NCBI GenBank assembly: GCA_947630935.1
Contig: CANRJL010000046.1
Span: 1 to 8,099, forward strand
Length of the DNA stretch: 8,099 nucleotides
Direction of reading: 5' to 3'
From: an uncultured Bacilli bacterium
Lineage (GTDB): Bacteria; Bacillota_I; Bacilli_A; RF39; UBA660
This document shows positions 1 to 7,179 of the stretch, piece after piece. Every line of letters starts with the position of its first letter. The stretch's first letter is position 1. The notes beneath the pieces are model-generated. The model made no database searches and was not told where the DNA came from. It saw only the letters and a program-made list of their open reading frames with translations. A program made the translations under genes and the position numbers.

Positions 1-74
1 TGGGCGTTTACGGACTCGAACCGCAGACCCTCTGCTTGTAAGGCAGATGCTCTAACCAACTGAGCTAAACGCCC
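1..74 (-). tRNA. tRNA-Val (anticodon UAC)
   Basis: Read on the minus strand, the segment folds as a complete cloverleaf. It has a 7-bp acceptor stem (GGGCGTT with AACGCCC), a D arm GCTC/GAGC, an anticodon stem TCTGC/GCAGA with loop CTTACAA, and a T arm TGCGG/CCGTA closing on TTCGAGT. The anticodon TAC reads GUA, so this is a valine tRNA. Position 1 is the discriminator base A. Whether CCA is encoded cannot be seen because it would lie outside the window. The gene lies 78 bp downstream of the asnB-type gene on the same strand and has its own strong promoter. Confidence 0.97.
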
Positions 75-79
75 ATTTC

Positions 80-126
80 TTGTTGACACTATAAATAATA
101 TCAAAGGAAAGTACTAATGTCAACAA
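80..126. repeat. 9-bp perfect inverted repeat around the tRNA-Val promoter
   Basis: TTGTTGACA at 80-88 and TGTCAACAA at 118-126 are exact reverse complements separated by 29 bp. On the minus strand the distal arm contains the -35 box TTGACA, and the proximal arm covers the predicted transcription start and early leader of tRNA-Val. It could be an operator-like arrangement or a chance duplication of the -35 sequence; function is not shown. Confidence 0.5.
95..123 (-). promoter_or_regulatory. Sigma-A-type promoter of tRNA-Val
   Basis: On the minus strand there is a perfect -35 box TTGACA (118-123), a 17-bp spacer, and a -10 box TATTAT (95-100) preceded by TGA, which forms an extended -10. Transcription would start near 88, giving a leader of roughly 14 nt before the tRNA 5' end at 74. 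This is the strongest promoter in the window, as expected for a stable RNA gene. It starts only about 30 bp past the stop codon of the gene at 153-1982. Confidence 0.88.
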
Positions 127-152
127 AAATTTTAGATTACTTTACTCTAATT

Positions 153-1982
153 TTATGCAAAAAATTGCTCATACCACACTAAAAAACAATAAATATTATA
201 AATTTTTCGACCATGATTAGCAATACCATGATAATGTTGCTCCAAAATTTTATTAATAAAACAAACATCAAAAAAATCTTTCACATAATTTTTAGTAAAT
301 AATTCTTTAACACGTAAATAATATTTTTCCTCCAAAAGCCATTTTGAAAATGGTACAGGAAAACCGCATTTTCGTCTAATTGCCCAATTTAAAGGCATTT
401 TTTCTTTTGCAATTTCCCGAAAAATATATTTTGTTGTCTTTTTATGAATAAGAAAAGAATTAGGAAGCGTCTTACTATATGAAAACAATACAGTATCCAA
501 TAAAGGTGTTCTTAACTCTACTCCATTTGCCATACTCATCTTATCAGCTTTTAACAAAATATCTTGGGGCAACCAAAAATATAAATCTAAAAACATTTTT
601 TTAGTTACTTCATTTTCTTTTTCAACCATTTTATAATAAGGATTTAATATATCTGAAATTTTTTCATTATTTCGTAACTTCTTAGCTAAAAGTAAATTTG
701 CTTCTTCACTTTCCATAAAACTACCATGTCCTGTATACCGTTCATTAAAAGGTAAACCATATTTAATAAGCGTATTTCTTCCGGGAAAATGCGGCAATTT
801 TTTACACAACAATCGTATTGATTTACGAATAAACAAAGGAACTTTCAAATAAATCTTTAATATTAATGGGTCATAATACTCATTATAACCACCAAACAAT
901 TCATCAGCTCCTTCCCCTGATAAAACTACTGATACTTCTTTTTTTGTTAATTGCGATAAAAAATAAAGGGGCACTGCCGAAAGATTAGCATGTGGTTCAT
1001 CTGCATGATACATAACTGTTGGTAAGATATCAAAAAAATCATCCGGACTTATTTCTTTTCTATAATTACGTATATGTAAAGAATTTGAAAATTCTTTTGC
1101 ATAAGTTGTTTCATCAAAACCATCATTTGCAAAACCAACGGAAAATGTTTTATTTGGTTTTGCAACACTTACAACATAAGAACTATCCACTCCTCCTGAT
1201 AAATAAGAACCAACTTCCACATCACTAGCAACTTTATGAACATAAACACAATTTTCTAAAATATTTTGCAATTCTTTTTTACAAGTAAAAAAAGATTTTC
1301 TTTTTCGGGCAAATTCATAAGAATAATATGCAAAAATTTGTAACTTCCCATCTTTATAAATAAAATAATGCCCCGGCAATAATTTATAAACATTTTTAAA
1401 AAAAGTTTCTTCTTTAACAGAACTTTGAAAAACTAAATACATTTTTAAAGCATCTAAATTTATTTCTTTAACAAAATTAGGATGCTCTAACATTGCCTTT
1501 ATTTCGGAAGCAAAAATAAACAAGCCTTGATAATTCATATAATAAAAAGGTTTCATACCAAATTGATCTCTCGCTCCAAATAAAACATGTTCTTTTTTAT
1601 CATAAATTACAAAAGCAAACATTCCTCGTAACTTATTACAAACTTCTTCCTTCCATTTTATATAACTATATAGCAAAACTTCACTATCACTTTTAGTCTG
1701 CAAAACAACCCCATCTTTTTCTAATATTTCTTTTAATTCTAAATAATTATATATCTCACCATTAAAAACTAAAACATAGCGCCCACTTTTATCAATCATT
1801 GGTTGGCATCCCCCATCAATATCTAATATAGATAAACGCCGATGACCTAATGCTCCAAAATTATCAACAAAATATCCTTCCCCATCGGGACCACGATGAA
1901 CAATTTTACTATTCATTGCCCGAATAATCTTTTCTTTCTTTAATCGTGTTGTTTTATCTACAAAACCAACAAATCCACACAT
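153..1982 (-). CDS. asnB: AsnB-family glutamine-dependent amidotransferase, probably amidating cell-wall D-Asp
   Basis: A class-II glutamine amidotransferase/asparagine synthetase of 609 residues, the usual length for the family. The start is fixed by biology: Met-Cys-Gly places the nucleophilic Cys2 at the mature N-terminus, and an SD AAAGGGA lies 8 nt upstream. A longer frame opening at 2024 would bury this Cys. The glutaminase domain (about 2-215) shows HRGPDG (29-34), GHRRL (46-50), NGEIYN (74-79) and SDSE (98-101). The synthetase domain shows the PP-loop SGGVDSS (262-268), SGEGADELFGGY (355-366) and DKMSMANGVELRTPLLD (480-496). All expected catalytic motifs are present. The family uses Gln and ATP to amidate a carboxylate through an acyl-AMP. 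It is the last gene of an operon, 29 bp after an Aslfm-like D-aspartate ligase. By comparison with lactococcal AsnH, I infer that the substrate is peptidoglycan D-Asp rather than free L-Asp. An ordinary asparagine synthetase cannot be excluded. Confidence 0.95.
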   Translation of the reverse strand: MCGFVGFVDKTTRLKKEKIIRAMNSKIVHRGPDGEGYFVDNFGALGHRRLSILDIDGGCQPMIDKSGRYVLVFNGEIYNYLELKEILEKDGVVLQTKSDSEVLLYSYIKWKEEVCNKLRGMFAFVIYDKKEHVLFGARDQFGMKPFYYMNYQGLFIFASEIKAMLEHPNFVKEINLDALKMYLVFQSSVKEETFFKNVYKLLPGHYFIYKDGKLQIFAYYSYEFARKRKSFFTCKKELQNILENCVYVHKVASDVEVGSYLSGGVDSSYVVSVAKPNKTFSVGFANDGFDETTYAKEFSNSLHIRNYRKEISPDDFFDILPTVMYHADEPHANLSAVPLYFLSQLTKKEVSVVLSGEGADELFGGYNEYYDPLILKIYLKVPLFIRKSIRLLCKKLPHFPGRNTLIKYGLPFNERYTGHGSFMESEEANLLLAKKLRNNEKISDILNPYYKMVEKENEVTKKMFLDLYFWLPQDILLKADKMSMANGVELRTPLLDTVLFSYSKTLPNSFLIHKKTTKYIFREIAKEKMPLNWAIRRKCGFPVPFSKWLLEEKYYLRVKELFTKNYVKDFFDVCFINKILEQHYHGIANHGRKIYNIYCFLVWYEQFFA

Positions 1983-1990
1983 AAAAACAA

Positions 1991-1997
1991 TCCCTTT
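1991..1997 (-). promoter_or_regulatory. Ribosome binding site that sets the AsnB start
   Basis: AAAGGGA on the minus strand sits 8 nt before the ATG at 1980-1982. Together with the need for Cys at position 2, it decides in favour of this start over an upstream in-frame ATG at 2024, which lies inside the end of the preceding gene. Confidence 0.75.
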
Positions 1998-2011
1998 CTT
2001 TATTCTTTTAA

Positions 2012-3232
2012 TTATGATACCCAATAAGCATTTTTATAATCTTTTTTATAATGCCATAACCGTCTTTTTAAAAGAAAAAAACGTTTTAAATTTTTATCTA
2101 ACTTACACTCCATCGGACTTATCCGAAATTTCCACATTGCTAAAGCTTTCTTCTTAAAAGCCGAATTCTGTACATATTTTTTAACAATTGATTTTGGAAC
2201 AAAAGACAGCAAAACCTGATTATTTAAATAAAGCATGGGCAAATTTTTCTTTAAAATCAAATCATCTGTCATTATAGAAATTAAATTCGCACCTAACTTC
2301 GAAATATAATAACTACTTCTTCCTTGTCTAGCATTAATTTCTAATACCTTAAAAGTATTTGAACGAGCATCATATTTCATATCAATTTCTGCAAAACCCG
2401 TATATTTAATAGCTTCCATAAAAGAAATAATTGCACATTTCATATCATAAATCGGAGCATTTGGAAACGTCGTAAAACCATTAATCAAAGTAGCTGCATT
2501 TCCAACCATACTAAAAGTTCTTTCTTGCAGACCTATCTGAGCAAAACTAATAACTTTTACTTTAAAATTTCTATCAACATAAACAACACTATCAAAAAGA
2601 TGCGAATCATCTCCTGGAATATATTCCTGTAAAATTAATTTACCTTTATATCCTGCTTGTTTAATTTTTAAAATTGTTGCATTTAATTCCTCCATATTTT
2701 CTATCTTATATATTTTATGTTTTCCTAAAAACTGCAAATGATTGTATGAAATAACATCAGCGGGTTTTAAAATACACGGAAAATCTAAAATAGGCAAACA
2801 TTCATCTTCTAATAAATTAAAATAATAAGTTTCTGGAAAACTTAAATAAAAATTTTGATAAGTTTTATAAAACAATTCTTTATCTATTAAAGTTTTCAAT
2901 AATTGCCAATTTTGTTTACAATAATATAAGTTATCTTCTAACAACAATTTATTTTTAGCAATTAATTCACTATAAGTTTCATTGGTACTTACCAACAAAA
3001 TTTTATCTTTCAAAAAACTACGTGCATAGTTATTTATCGTTTTAACAAAACATTTTTCTTGCCATAATTCATCGACATATTCTACAGTCAAAATATTTGA
3101 AAATTTAGTAAAAGCAAGTTTTTCTTTTCCTATTAAATGAGCCTTCTTCCCAAAAGCTTCATAATAACATCGTGCCATATAATATGCATTTGCATCACTT
3201 CCCAATATCAAAATTTTAAAATCTTGAGTCAT
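2012..3232 (-). CDS. ATP-grasp ligase, D-aspartate ligase (Aslfm/AslA) type
   Basis: A cytoplasmic ATP-grasp enzyme of 406 residues, close to the roughly 420 of Enterococcus faecium Aslfm as I recall it. Residues 7-22 form a Rossmann-like pre-ATP-grasp start (ILILGSDANAYYMAR). Family landmarks follow in order: a TYSEL segment (86-90), the ATP-binding Lys in FPCILKPADVISY (151-163), LILQEYIPGDDS (199-210), GFAEIDMKYD (279-288), and the metal-binding KVLEINARQGRSS (295-307, with E298 and N300). I recognise this order and wording as that of Aslfm, which joins the beta-carboxylate of D-Asp to the Lys side chain of the peptidoglycan precursor. I chose the ATG at 3230-3232. It begins 16 bp after the racemase stop codon, and an AAAGGA sequence lies 12 nt upstream, touching that stop; the spacing is somewhat long. 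An upstream TTG-initiated frame at 3298 would overlap the racemase by 50 bp. The substrate is inferred from family and neighbours; another ATP-grasp amino-acid ligase activity is possible. Confidence 0.85.
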   Translation of the reverse strand: MTQDFKILILGSDANAYYMARCYYEAFGKKAHLIGKEKLAFTKFSNILTVEYVDELWQEKCFVKTINNYARSFLKDKILLVSTNETYSELIAKNKLLLEDNLYYCKQNWQLLKTLIDKELFYKTYQNFYLSFPETYYFNLLEDECLPILDFPCILKPADVISYNHLQFLGKHKIYKIENMEELNATILKIKQAGYKGKLILQEYIPGDDSHLFDSVVYVDRNFKVKVISFAQIGLQERTFSMVGNAATLINGFTTFPNAPIYDMKCAIISFMEAIKYTGFAEIDMKYDARSNTFKVLEINARQGRSSYYISKLGANLISIMTDDLILKKNLPMLYLNNQVLLSFVPKSIVKKYVQNSAFKKKALAMWKFRISPMECKLDKNLKRFFLLKRRLWHYKKDYKNAYWVS

Positions 3233-3248
3233 AACTAAATCACATCCT

Positions 3249-4430
3249 TTAATATAAAATTTCTTTTTCTTCTTTATTGTTTTTATGAATTCTTGCAACT
3301 CGAAAACTAATTTGATTCAATAAATGATAAGCATTTTGGTCTAAAAAACGACAAACTTCTAAAATACTTCGCTTTTTCCCAAAAATTTCAACTTCTTTAC
3401 CTATTTCATATTTATTTTGTGAAAAAATTAAAATCATATCCATACAATCAGCTACAATTTTACATTTTTCATTACCAATCAAAACATACCCAAAACTTTT
3501 ATCCACTCCATCAGCAAAACCAATAGGTAATGTATAAATATAGCCATCTTTCTTAGCTATATAACTAGCATTATAGCCCGCAAAATCATTGATTTTTATT
3601 TTACGCCGACTCATAATCTTAGAATATAAAGCAAAAGCAGGTTTAACATTCAAAGAATTTTCTAACTTTGTCGGACTACATTGATATTTTTTTTGTTTTT
3701 TTCTCATCTTCCATAAGTTATATTTTCCTTTTAAATTAATGTTTAAAACACGACTTTGATTAAAACCATACATGGCAATTCCAACCCGAATTCCATTACA
3801 AAAATTTAATTTTTCATGCTGTACCATAGTTAAACTTCTTCCTAAATGTACAATTGGAATTTCTTCTAAATAAATATCTTGAGTTAATTTTAAAAAACGA
3901 TTTACTTGTCTATCATAATAAGGATCTTGCACTCCAGAAGTTGCAAAATGAGTAAAAATACCCTCTAAATAAAATGATTTAGAATTTTTTAAATCATAAA
4001 ATGCTTCTGTTAATTCTTTTTTATTATCAAAACCTAAGCGATGCATCCCTGTATCAACCGCCAAATGAACCTTTATAACGGATGATCCAGATAAAGTAAG
4101 TAACTTTTTTAAATAAGAAAGGCAATCTACAGTAATAGTTATATTATATTTTATGACATCATCAAGCCATTTTAATGGTATAACTTCCAAACATAAAATA
4201 GGTATATTTTTATAATATTTTCGTACCATAATTGCTTCATCTAATGAAGAAACTGCCAAATAATTAATACCACCAGCAATCAGCTCTTTAACAGAATATA
4301 TCCCATGATGATAAGCATTATTTTTCACAACGCCAATATAATATTCATAATTAGAGTATGTCTTAACAATTGCTTTAACGTTATTCTTTAATATTTCACC
4401 ATCAATAATTGCATAAGAATCTCTATGCAT
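3249..4430 (-). CDS. Alanine-racemase-fold PLP racemase, atypical
   Basis: A fold-III PLP amino-acid racemase of 393 residues. The PLP Lys is K36 in VVKNNAYHHG, and the opposing catalytic Tyr is probably Y286 in GYNASY. Other landmarks are DTGMHRLGF (126-134, R131), the THFATSG segment around H161, R215 in GIRVGIAMYGF, and CMDM (329-332). Several things are unusual. The residue expected to be the carbamylated Lys before DTGM is Ala124 (HLAVDTGM). The PLP-phosphate motif is RS rather than NS (198-199). A Lys-rich segment (about 231-263) between the barrel and beta domains is some 25 residues longer than usual. The start is placed at the second of two adjacent ATGs (4428-4430) because of the SD AAGGTGAT just upstream; 4433 is nearly as good. 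An upstream ATG at 4472 would lie upstream of the promoter. As first gene of the operon with a D-Asp ligase and an amidotransferase, it may make D-Ala or D-Asp; the substrate is not settled by sequence. Confidence 0.88.
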   Translation of the reverse strand: MHRDSYAIIDGEILKNNVKAIVKTYSNYEYYIGVVKNNAYHHGIYSVKELIAGGINYLAVSSLDEAIMVRKYYKNIPILCLEVIPLKWLDDVIKYNITITVDCLSYLKKLLTLSGSSVIKVHLAVDTGMHRLGFDNKKELTEAFYDLKNSKSFYLEGIFTHFATSGVQDPYYDRQVNRFLKLTQDIYLEEIPIVHLGRSLTMVQHEKLNFCNGIRVGIAMYGFNQSRVLNINLKGKYNLWKMRKKQKKYQCSPTKLENSLNVKPAFALYSKIMSRRKIKINDFAGYNASYIAKKDGYIYTLPIGFADGVDKSFGYVLIGNEKCKIVADCMDMILIFSQNKYEIGKEVEIFGKKRSILEVCRFLDQNAYHLLNQISFRVARIHKNNKEEKEILY

Positions 4431-4433
4431 CAT

Positions 4434-4441
4434 ATCACCTT
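4434..4441 (-). promoter_or_regulatory. Strong ribosome binding site of the racemase gene
   Basis: AAGGTGAT on the minus strand directly precedes the twin ATG codons at 4433 and 4430. The distance from the AAGG core is 4 nt to the first ATG and 7 nt to the second, so the second is favoured. It argues against the longer frame that opens at 4472. Confidence 0.75.
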
Positions 4442-4449
4442 CGTCATGC

Positions 4450-4458
4450 ATTATAGCA
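4450..4458 (-). promoter_or_regulatory. Extended -10 promoter of the racemase-ligase-amidotransferase operon
   Basis: On the minus strand TGCTATAAT gives a perfect -10 hexamer with the TGn extension. No good -35 box is seen at 16-18 bp upstream (the 17-bp position reads TAAAAA). Transcription would start near 4443, leaving a leader of only about 10-13 nt that is almost entirely the SD. There is therefore no room for a riboswitch or T-box in the leader. Confidence 0.65.
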
Positions 4459-4533
4459 AAAACTAAAATCACTTTTTATAAAAGCGACAAAATCTTTCAA
4501 AAAATAAACATTTAAAAAAGTAAAATTTAAAAT

Positions 4534-5991
4534 ATGAAAGAAAAAATTATCATAAATAACTATTTACTAGACGAAGAACAAACCAAACCAATATTAGAAA
4601 ATAAAAAATATAGTTTAATAATACCCGGATAAGGCTCTGGAAAAACATTAACATTAGTTGGCAAAATAAAATATTTATTAGAAAAAGAGAAGATAAACCC
4701 TCAAGAAATATGTTGTCTTTCCTTTACTAACGAAGCTGTTAAAAACATGGAAAAAACTATCTATCAAAATTGTCATTTAAAAATACCTACTTATACTTTT
4801 CATAAACTAGCTTTAGCAATCTTAGAACAACAAAAAAGTGAATTTATAATTGCCGAAGAAAATTTATTAGAAAAAACAATCACTAATTTTTTTAAATATA
4901 GATTTTTAGAAAACAAAAATACTAAAAAAGCAATGTATCGTATTTGTCATATATATGGCCCTTTCAAACAAAAAAGATATTTAAATAAAAATACAAAAGA
5001 ACAAGAAAAATTACTAAAAACATTTTTAAATTTATTTAAAGTAAATAATTATAACAAGAAAGATTGGTTAGCTTTTTTTAAAGAAAAGAAAGCAAAAAAT
5101 TGGTTAATTTTATTATATGCAATTCATATCTTATATGAAAATGAAAAAAAACAAACTAACAGTATTGATTTTGAAGATATGATTACTTTAGCAACTGATG
5201 TTGTAAAAAATAGCAAAAATTTTCTTCCTTATAAATTAATTATCATTGACGAATTTCAAGATGCCTCCCAAAATAGATTAAAACTAATTCAAGAAATTAT
5301 CAAAAAAACAAATGCCTCTTTATGTGCTTGTGGCGATGACTACCAATCAATATATCATTTTCAAGGAAGCGATATTTCTTTATTTTTAAATTTCAAAAAT
5401 ATCTTTAAAGGAGCAAAATATTATAAACTACAAACAACTTATCGAACAAGCAATGAATTAATAAAAACAGCCGGTAATTTTATTTTAAAAAATAAAAATC
5501 AAATAAAAAAAGAATTGCATAGTAATAAATCAATTCCCAAACCAATTAAAATAGTATATGCCAAAAATAAAAAACAAACCTTTCAAAAAATTATCAATCA
5601 CTTACCAAAAGATGCGTCCATTTTTATTTTAGGAAGAAACAATTTTGATTTAAAATATTATAATAATGATTATTATAGAAAAAACCAAAATATCCGTTTT
5701 TTAACCATTCATGCTTCCAAAGGCTTAGAAGCAGATTACGTTATTATATTAAATATGATTAATGACATTTATGGCTTTCCCAGTAAACAAAAAAATCATT
5801 ATATTTTAAATTTAGTAAATCAAAAATTAAATTTTCCCTATGAAGAAGAAAGAAGATTATTTTATGTAGCTTTAACAAGAGCCAAAAAAGAAGTATATTT
5901 ATTAACAAACAAAAATAACCCATCTCTTTTTATTAAAGAAATTAAAAAAGAAAAAGAAGTTGAAATTATTAATTATCATCATCTAAAATAG
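4534..5991 (+). pseudogene. Helicase-IV-like UvrD/Rep-family DNA helicase, interrupted by a stop in Walker A
   Basis: The frame runs 486 codons from ATG 4534 to TAG 5989-5991 with one in-frame TAA at codon 33. An in-frame TAA two codons before the ATG rules out a longer protein. Superfamily 1 helicase motifs appear in order: LDEEQ (Q motif, 12-16), Walker A PG-stop-GSGKT (31-38), SFTNEAVKNM (63-72), TYTFHKLAL (motif Ib region, 76-84), IDEFQD (238-243), GDDYQSIYHFQGS (267-279), TYR (302-304), TIHASKGLEADYVII (391-405) and EERRLFYVALTRAK (438-451). The wording resembles E. coli helicase IV, but with only about 30 residues before Walker A instead of about 200. After the TAA the next ATG (4747, residue 72) has no SD and would give a 414-residue product without the P-loop, so unable to hydrolyse ATP. 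No clear promoter or good SD precedes 4534. It is either recently inactivated or a sequencing error. Its 3' end overlaps the convergent VanZ-RDD gene by 23 bp. Confidence 0.82.
4630..4632 (+). other. In-frame TAA within the Walker A motif
   Basis: The codon falls at the variable position of GxGSGKT in the helicase frame. The reading frame is otherwise unshifted on both sides, so this is a substitution and not an indel. Single-base ancestors include TCA (Ser), TAT or TAC (Tyr), CAA (Gln), GAA (Glu), AAA (Lys) and TTA (Leu). Confidence 0.9.
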
Positions 5992-7087
5992 TACTTTTTA
6001 AATATAATTTACTAATTTTTTCATACATTAAATCCATATGCAAAACCCGTTTTAAAAAAGACATAACATATATCATCAAAGTTAAAGCACAAATAATTAC
6101 CAAAGTATAATCAAAAACATTCTTAGAAATTATCTCTAAATGATATAACAAATAAGCAACTATAAAAGCAATAATTGTTAAACCAAAATAAAAGAAAAAG
6201 AAAATAAAATAATAAACCAAAACATTTCGCCGCTTTACCGGTTGCAAAAAAAATGATGCAAATTTTAATTTTAAAAAAACCATTCCTAAACTCTGTTTAA
6301 ATAAAATACATACAAAAGAATAAAAAATAAAAGGTAAAATTAACCAATATTTTGCAATATGAAATTTATAAATCAAATAACCCCAAAAAAAGGTTAAGAC
6401 AAACAGCACAACAAAATCAATTCCAAAGGAAGCAATTCTCCTTATTAAACTAACATTTTTTCCTTTTTCATAACTTTTTTCATCAATTTCTTCTCTTGTT
6501 GGCAAAAATTTTAAAAATAAACTTCCTAAAAAATATCCTATTATTCCTCCAAAAGTATTCAAAATTAAATCATCTACATCAAATACTCGATAAGACCTTG
6601 GATAAATAAAATATAACCCCGATAATTGTGTTAGCTCAAAAAATAAAGTAAAACAAAATGTATAAAATACCGTCTTTAAAAAACCACATTTAAAATAATA
6701 ATGCAAATAAACTCCAAATGGAACAGTTAAAAAAACATTAAAAATAGCTTCATAGACAACAGCATTTTTTAAAGTTGGAAAATAAGTAGAAAAATCACTA
6801 ATTTCTAAACCAGTTTTCATAAATATTTCTTGAATAAAATTAAATGGTATAAAATTATAAGCCGGTTTTTGAATATTAGAAACATATTCAATACTAGGTA
6901 ATGGCAAAATTACTAATAAATAAGCAGACATTACATATAATATAAATGAATAAACTACTACAGTTCGCCAAGAATTAACAGAACCAAATTTATGATATTG
7001 ATATAAAACATATGGAATTGTAAAAAATAAAGCAACAATCGGAAATAAAAAAATAGCTGTTTGAATTGCTTCTACAAAATTACTCAT
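5969..7087 (-). CDS. VanZ-RDD fusion integral membrane protein
   Basis: A polytopic membrane protein of 372 residues with two known domains. The N-terminal VanZ-like domain (about 10-195) has hydrophobic segments near 11-30, 42-62, 108-128, 136-160 and 174-194. It carries the family signatures FELTQL (149-154) and FDVDDLILNTFGGIIGY (169-185). The C-terminal RDD domain (about 213-350) starts with RRIASFGIDF (216-225), has KQSLGMVFLKLK (264-275), and has membrane segments near 220-241, 247-265, 291-314 and 326-345. VanZ proteins are associated with low-level teicoplanin resistance and wall-related functions; RDD domains are often in transporters, with some implicated in ion exchange. The role of the fusion is not established. 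The ATG at 7085-7087 has an SD GAGGAAAG 2 nt upstream by its end (6 nt from AGAGG). It is transcribed alone, diverges from the tspO gene, and converges on the helicase pseudogene. Confidence 0.88.
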   Translation of the reverse strand: MSNFVEAIQTAIFLFPIVALFFTIPYVLYQYHKFGSVNSWRTVVVYSFILYVMSAYLLVILPLPSIEYVSNIQKPAYNFIPFNFIQEIFMKTGLEISDFSTYFPTLKNAVVYEAIFNVFLTVPFGVYLHYYFKCGFLKTVFYTFCFTLFFELTQLSGLYFIYPRSYRVFDVDDLILNTFGGIIGYFLGSLFLKFLPTREEIDEKSYEKGKNVSLIRRIASFGIDFVVLFVLTFFWGYLIYKFHIAKYWLILPFIFYSFVCILFKQSLGMVFLKLKFASFFLQPVKRRNVLVYYFIFFFFYFGLTIIAFIVAYLLYHLEIISKNVFDYTLVIICALTLMIYVMSFLKRVLHMDLMYEKISKLYLKSTILDDDN

Positions 7088-7109
7088 AACTTTCCTCTTT
7101 TCTTAAAAT

Positions 7110-7118
7110 AGTATATCA
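7110..7118 (-). promoter_or_regulatory. Extended -10 promoter of the VanZ-RDD gene
   Basis: On the minus strand TGATATACT gives a -10 box TATACT (one mismatch from consensus) with TG extension. The -35 region is poor (TTGGAT at 16 bp). Transcription would start near 7103, about 16 nt before the start codon. Confidence 0.5.
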
Positions 7119-7179
7119 TAAATAAAGTAATATCCAAAAATAATAATAATAAAATAATATATAGAAAGGAAAACAAGAA

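Noticed and set aside
125..150. Possible weak terminator after the asnB-type gene
   Set aside because: On the minus strand TTAGA/TCTAA with a 9-nt loop precedes AATTTTTG. The stem is only 5 A/T-rich pairs and it abuts the -35 box of the tRNA-Val promoter, so it is not convincing. Read-through into tRNA-Val seems possible.
1019..1228. Plus-strand open frame of 69 codons inside the asnB-type gene
   Set aside because: It lies antisense within the synthetase domain, has a low-complexity His/Leu/Asn-rich translation, and no recognisable domain; it is a shadow of the real gene.
4431..4533. T-box or riboswitch upstream of the racemase operon
   Set aside because: The extended -10 promoter leaves a leader of only about 10-13 nt, and no T-box-like or structured sequence is seen.
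7138..7163. AAT-repeat tract upstream of tspO as a promoter or phase-variation repeat
   Set aside because: The repeat is short and imperfect, lies in near-pure A/T sequence, and no -35 box is properly spaced; it is more likely low-complexity intergenic DNA.
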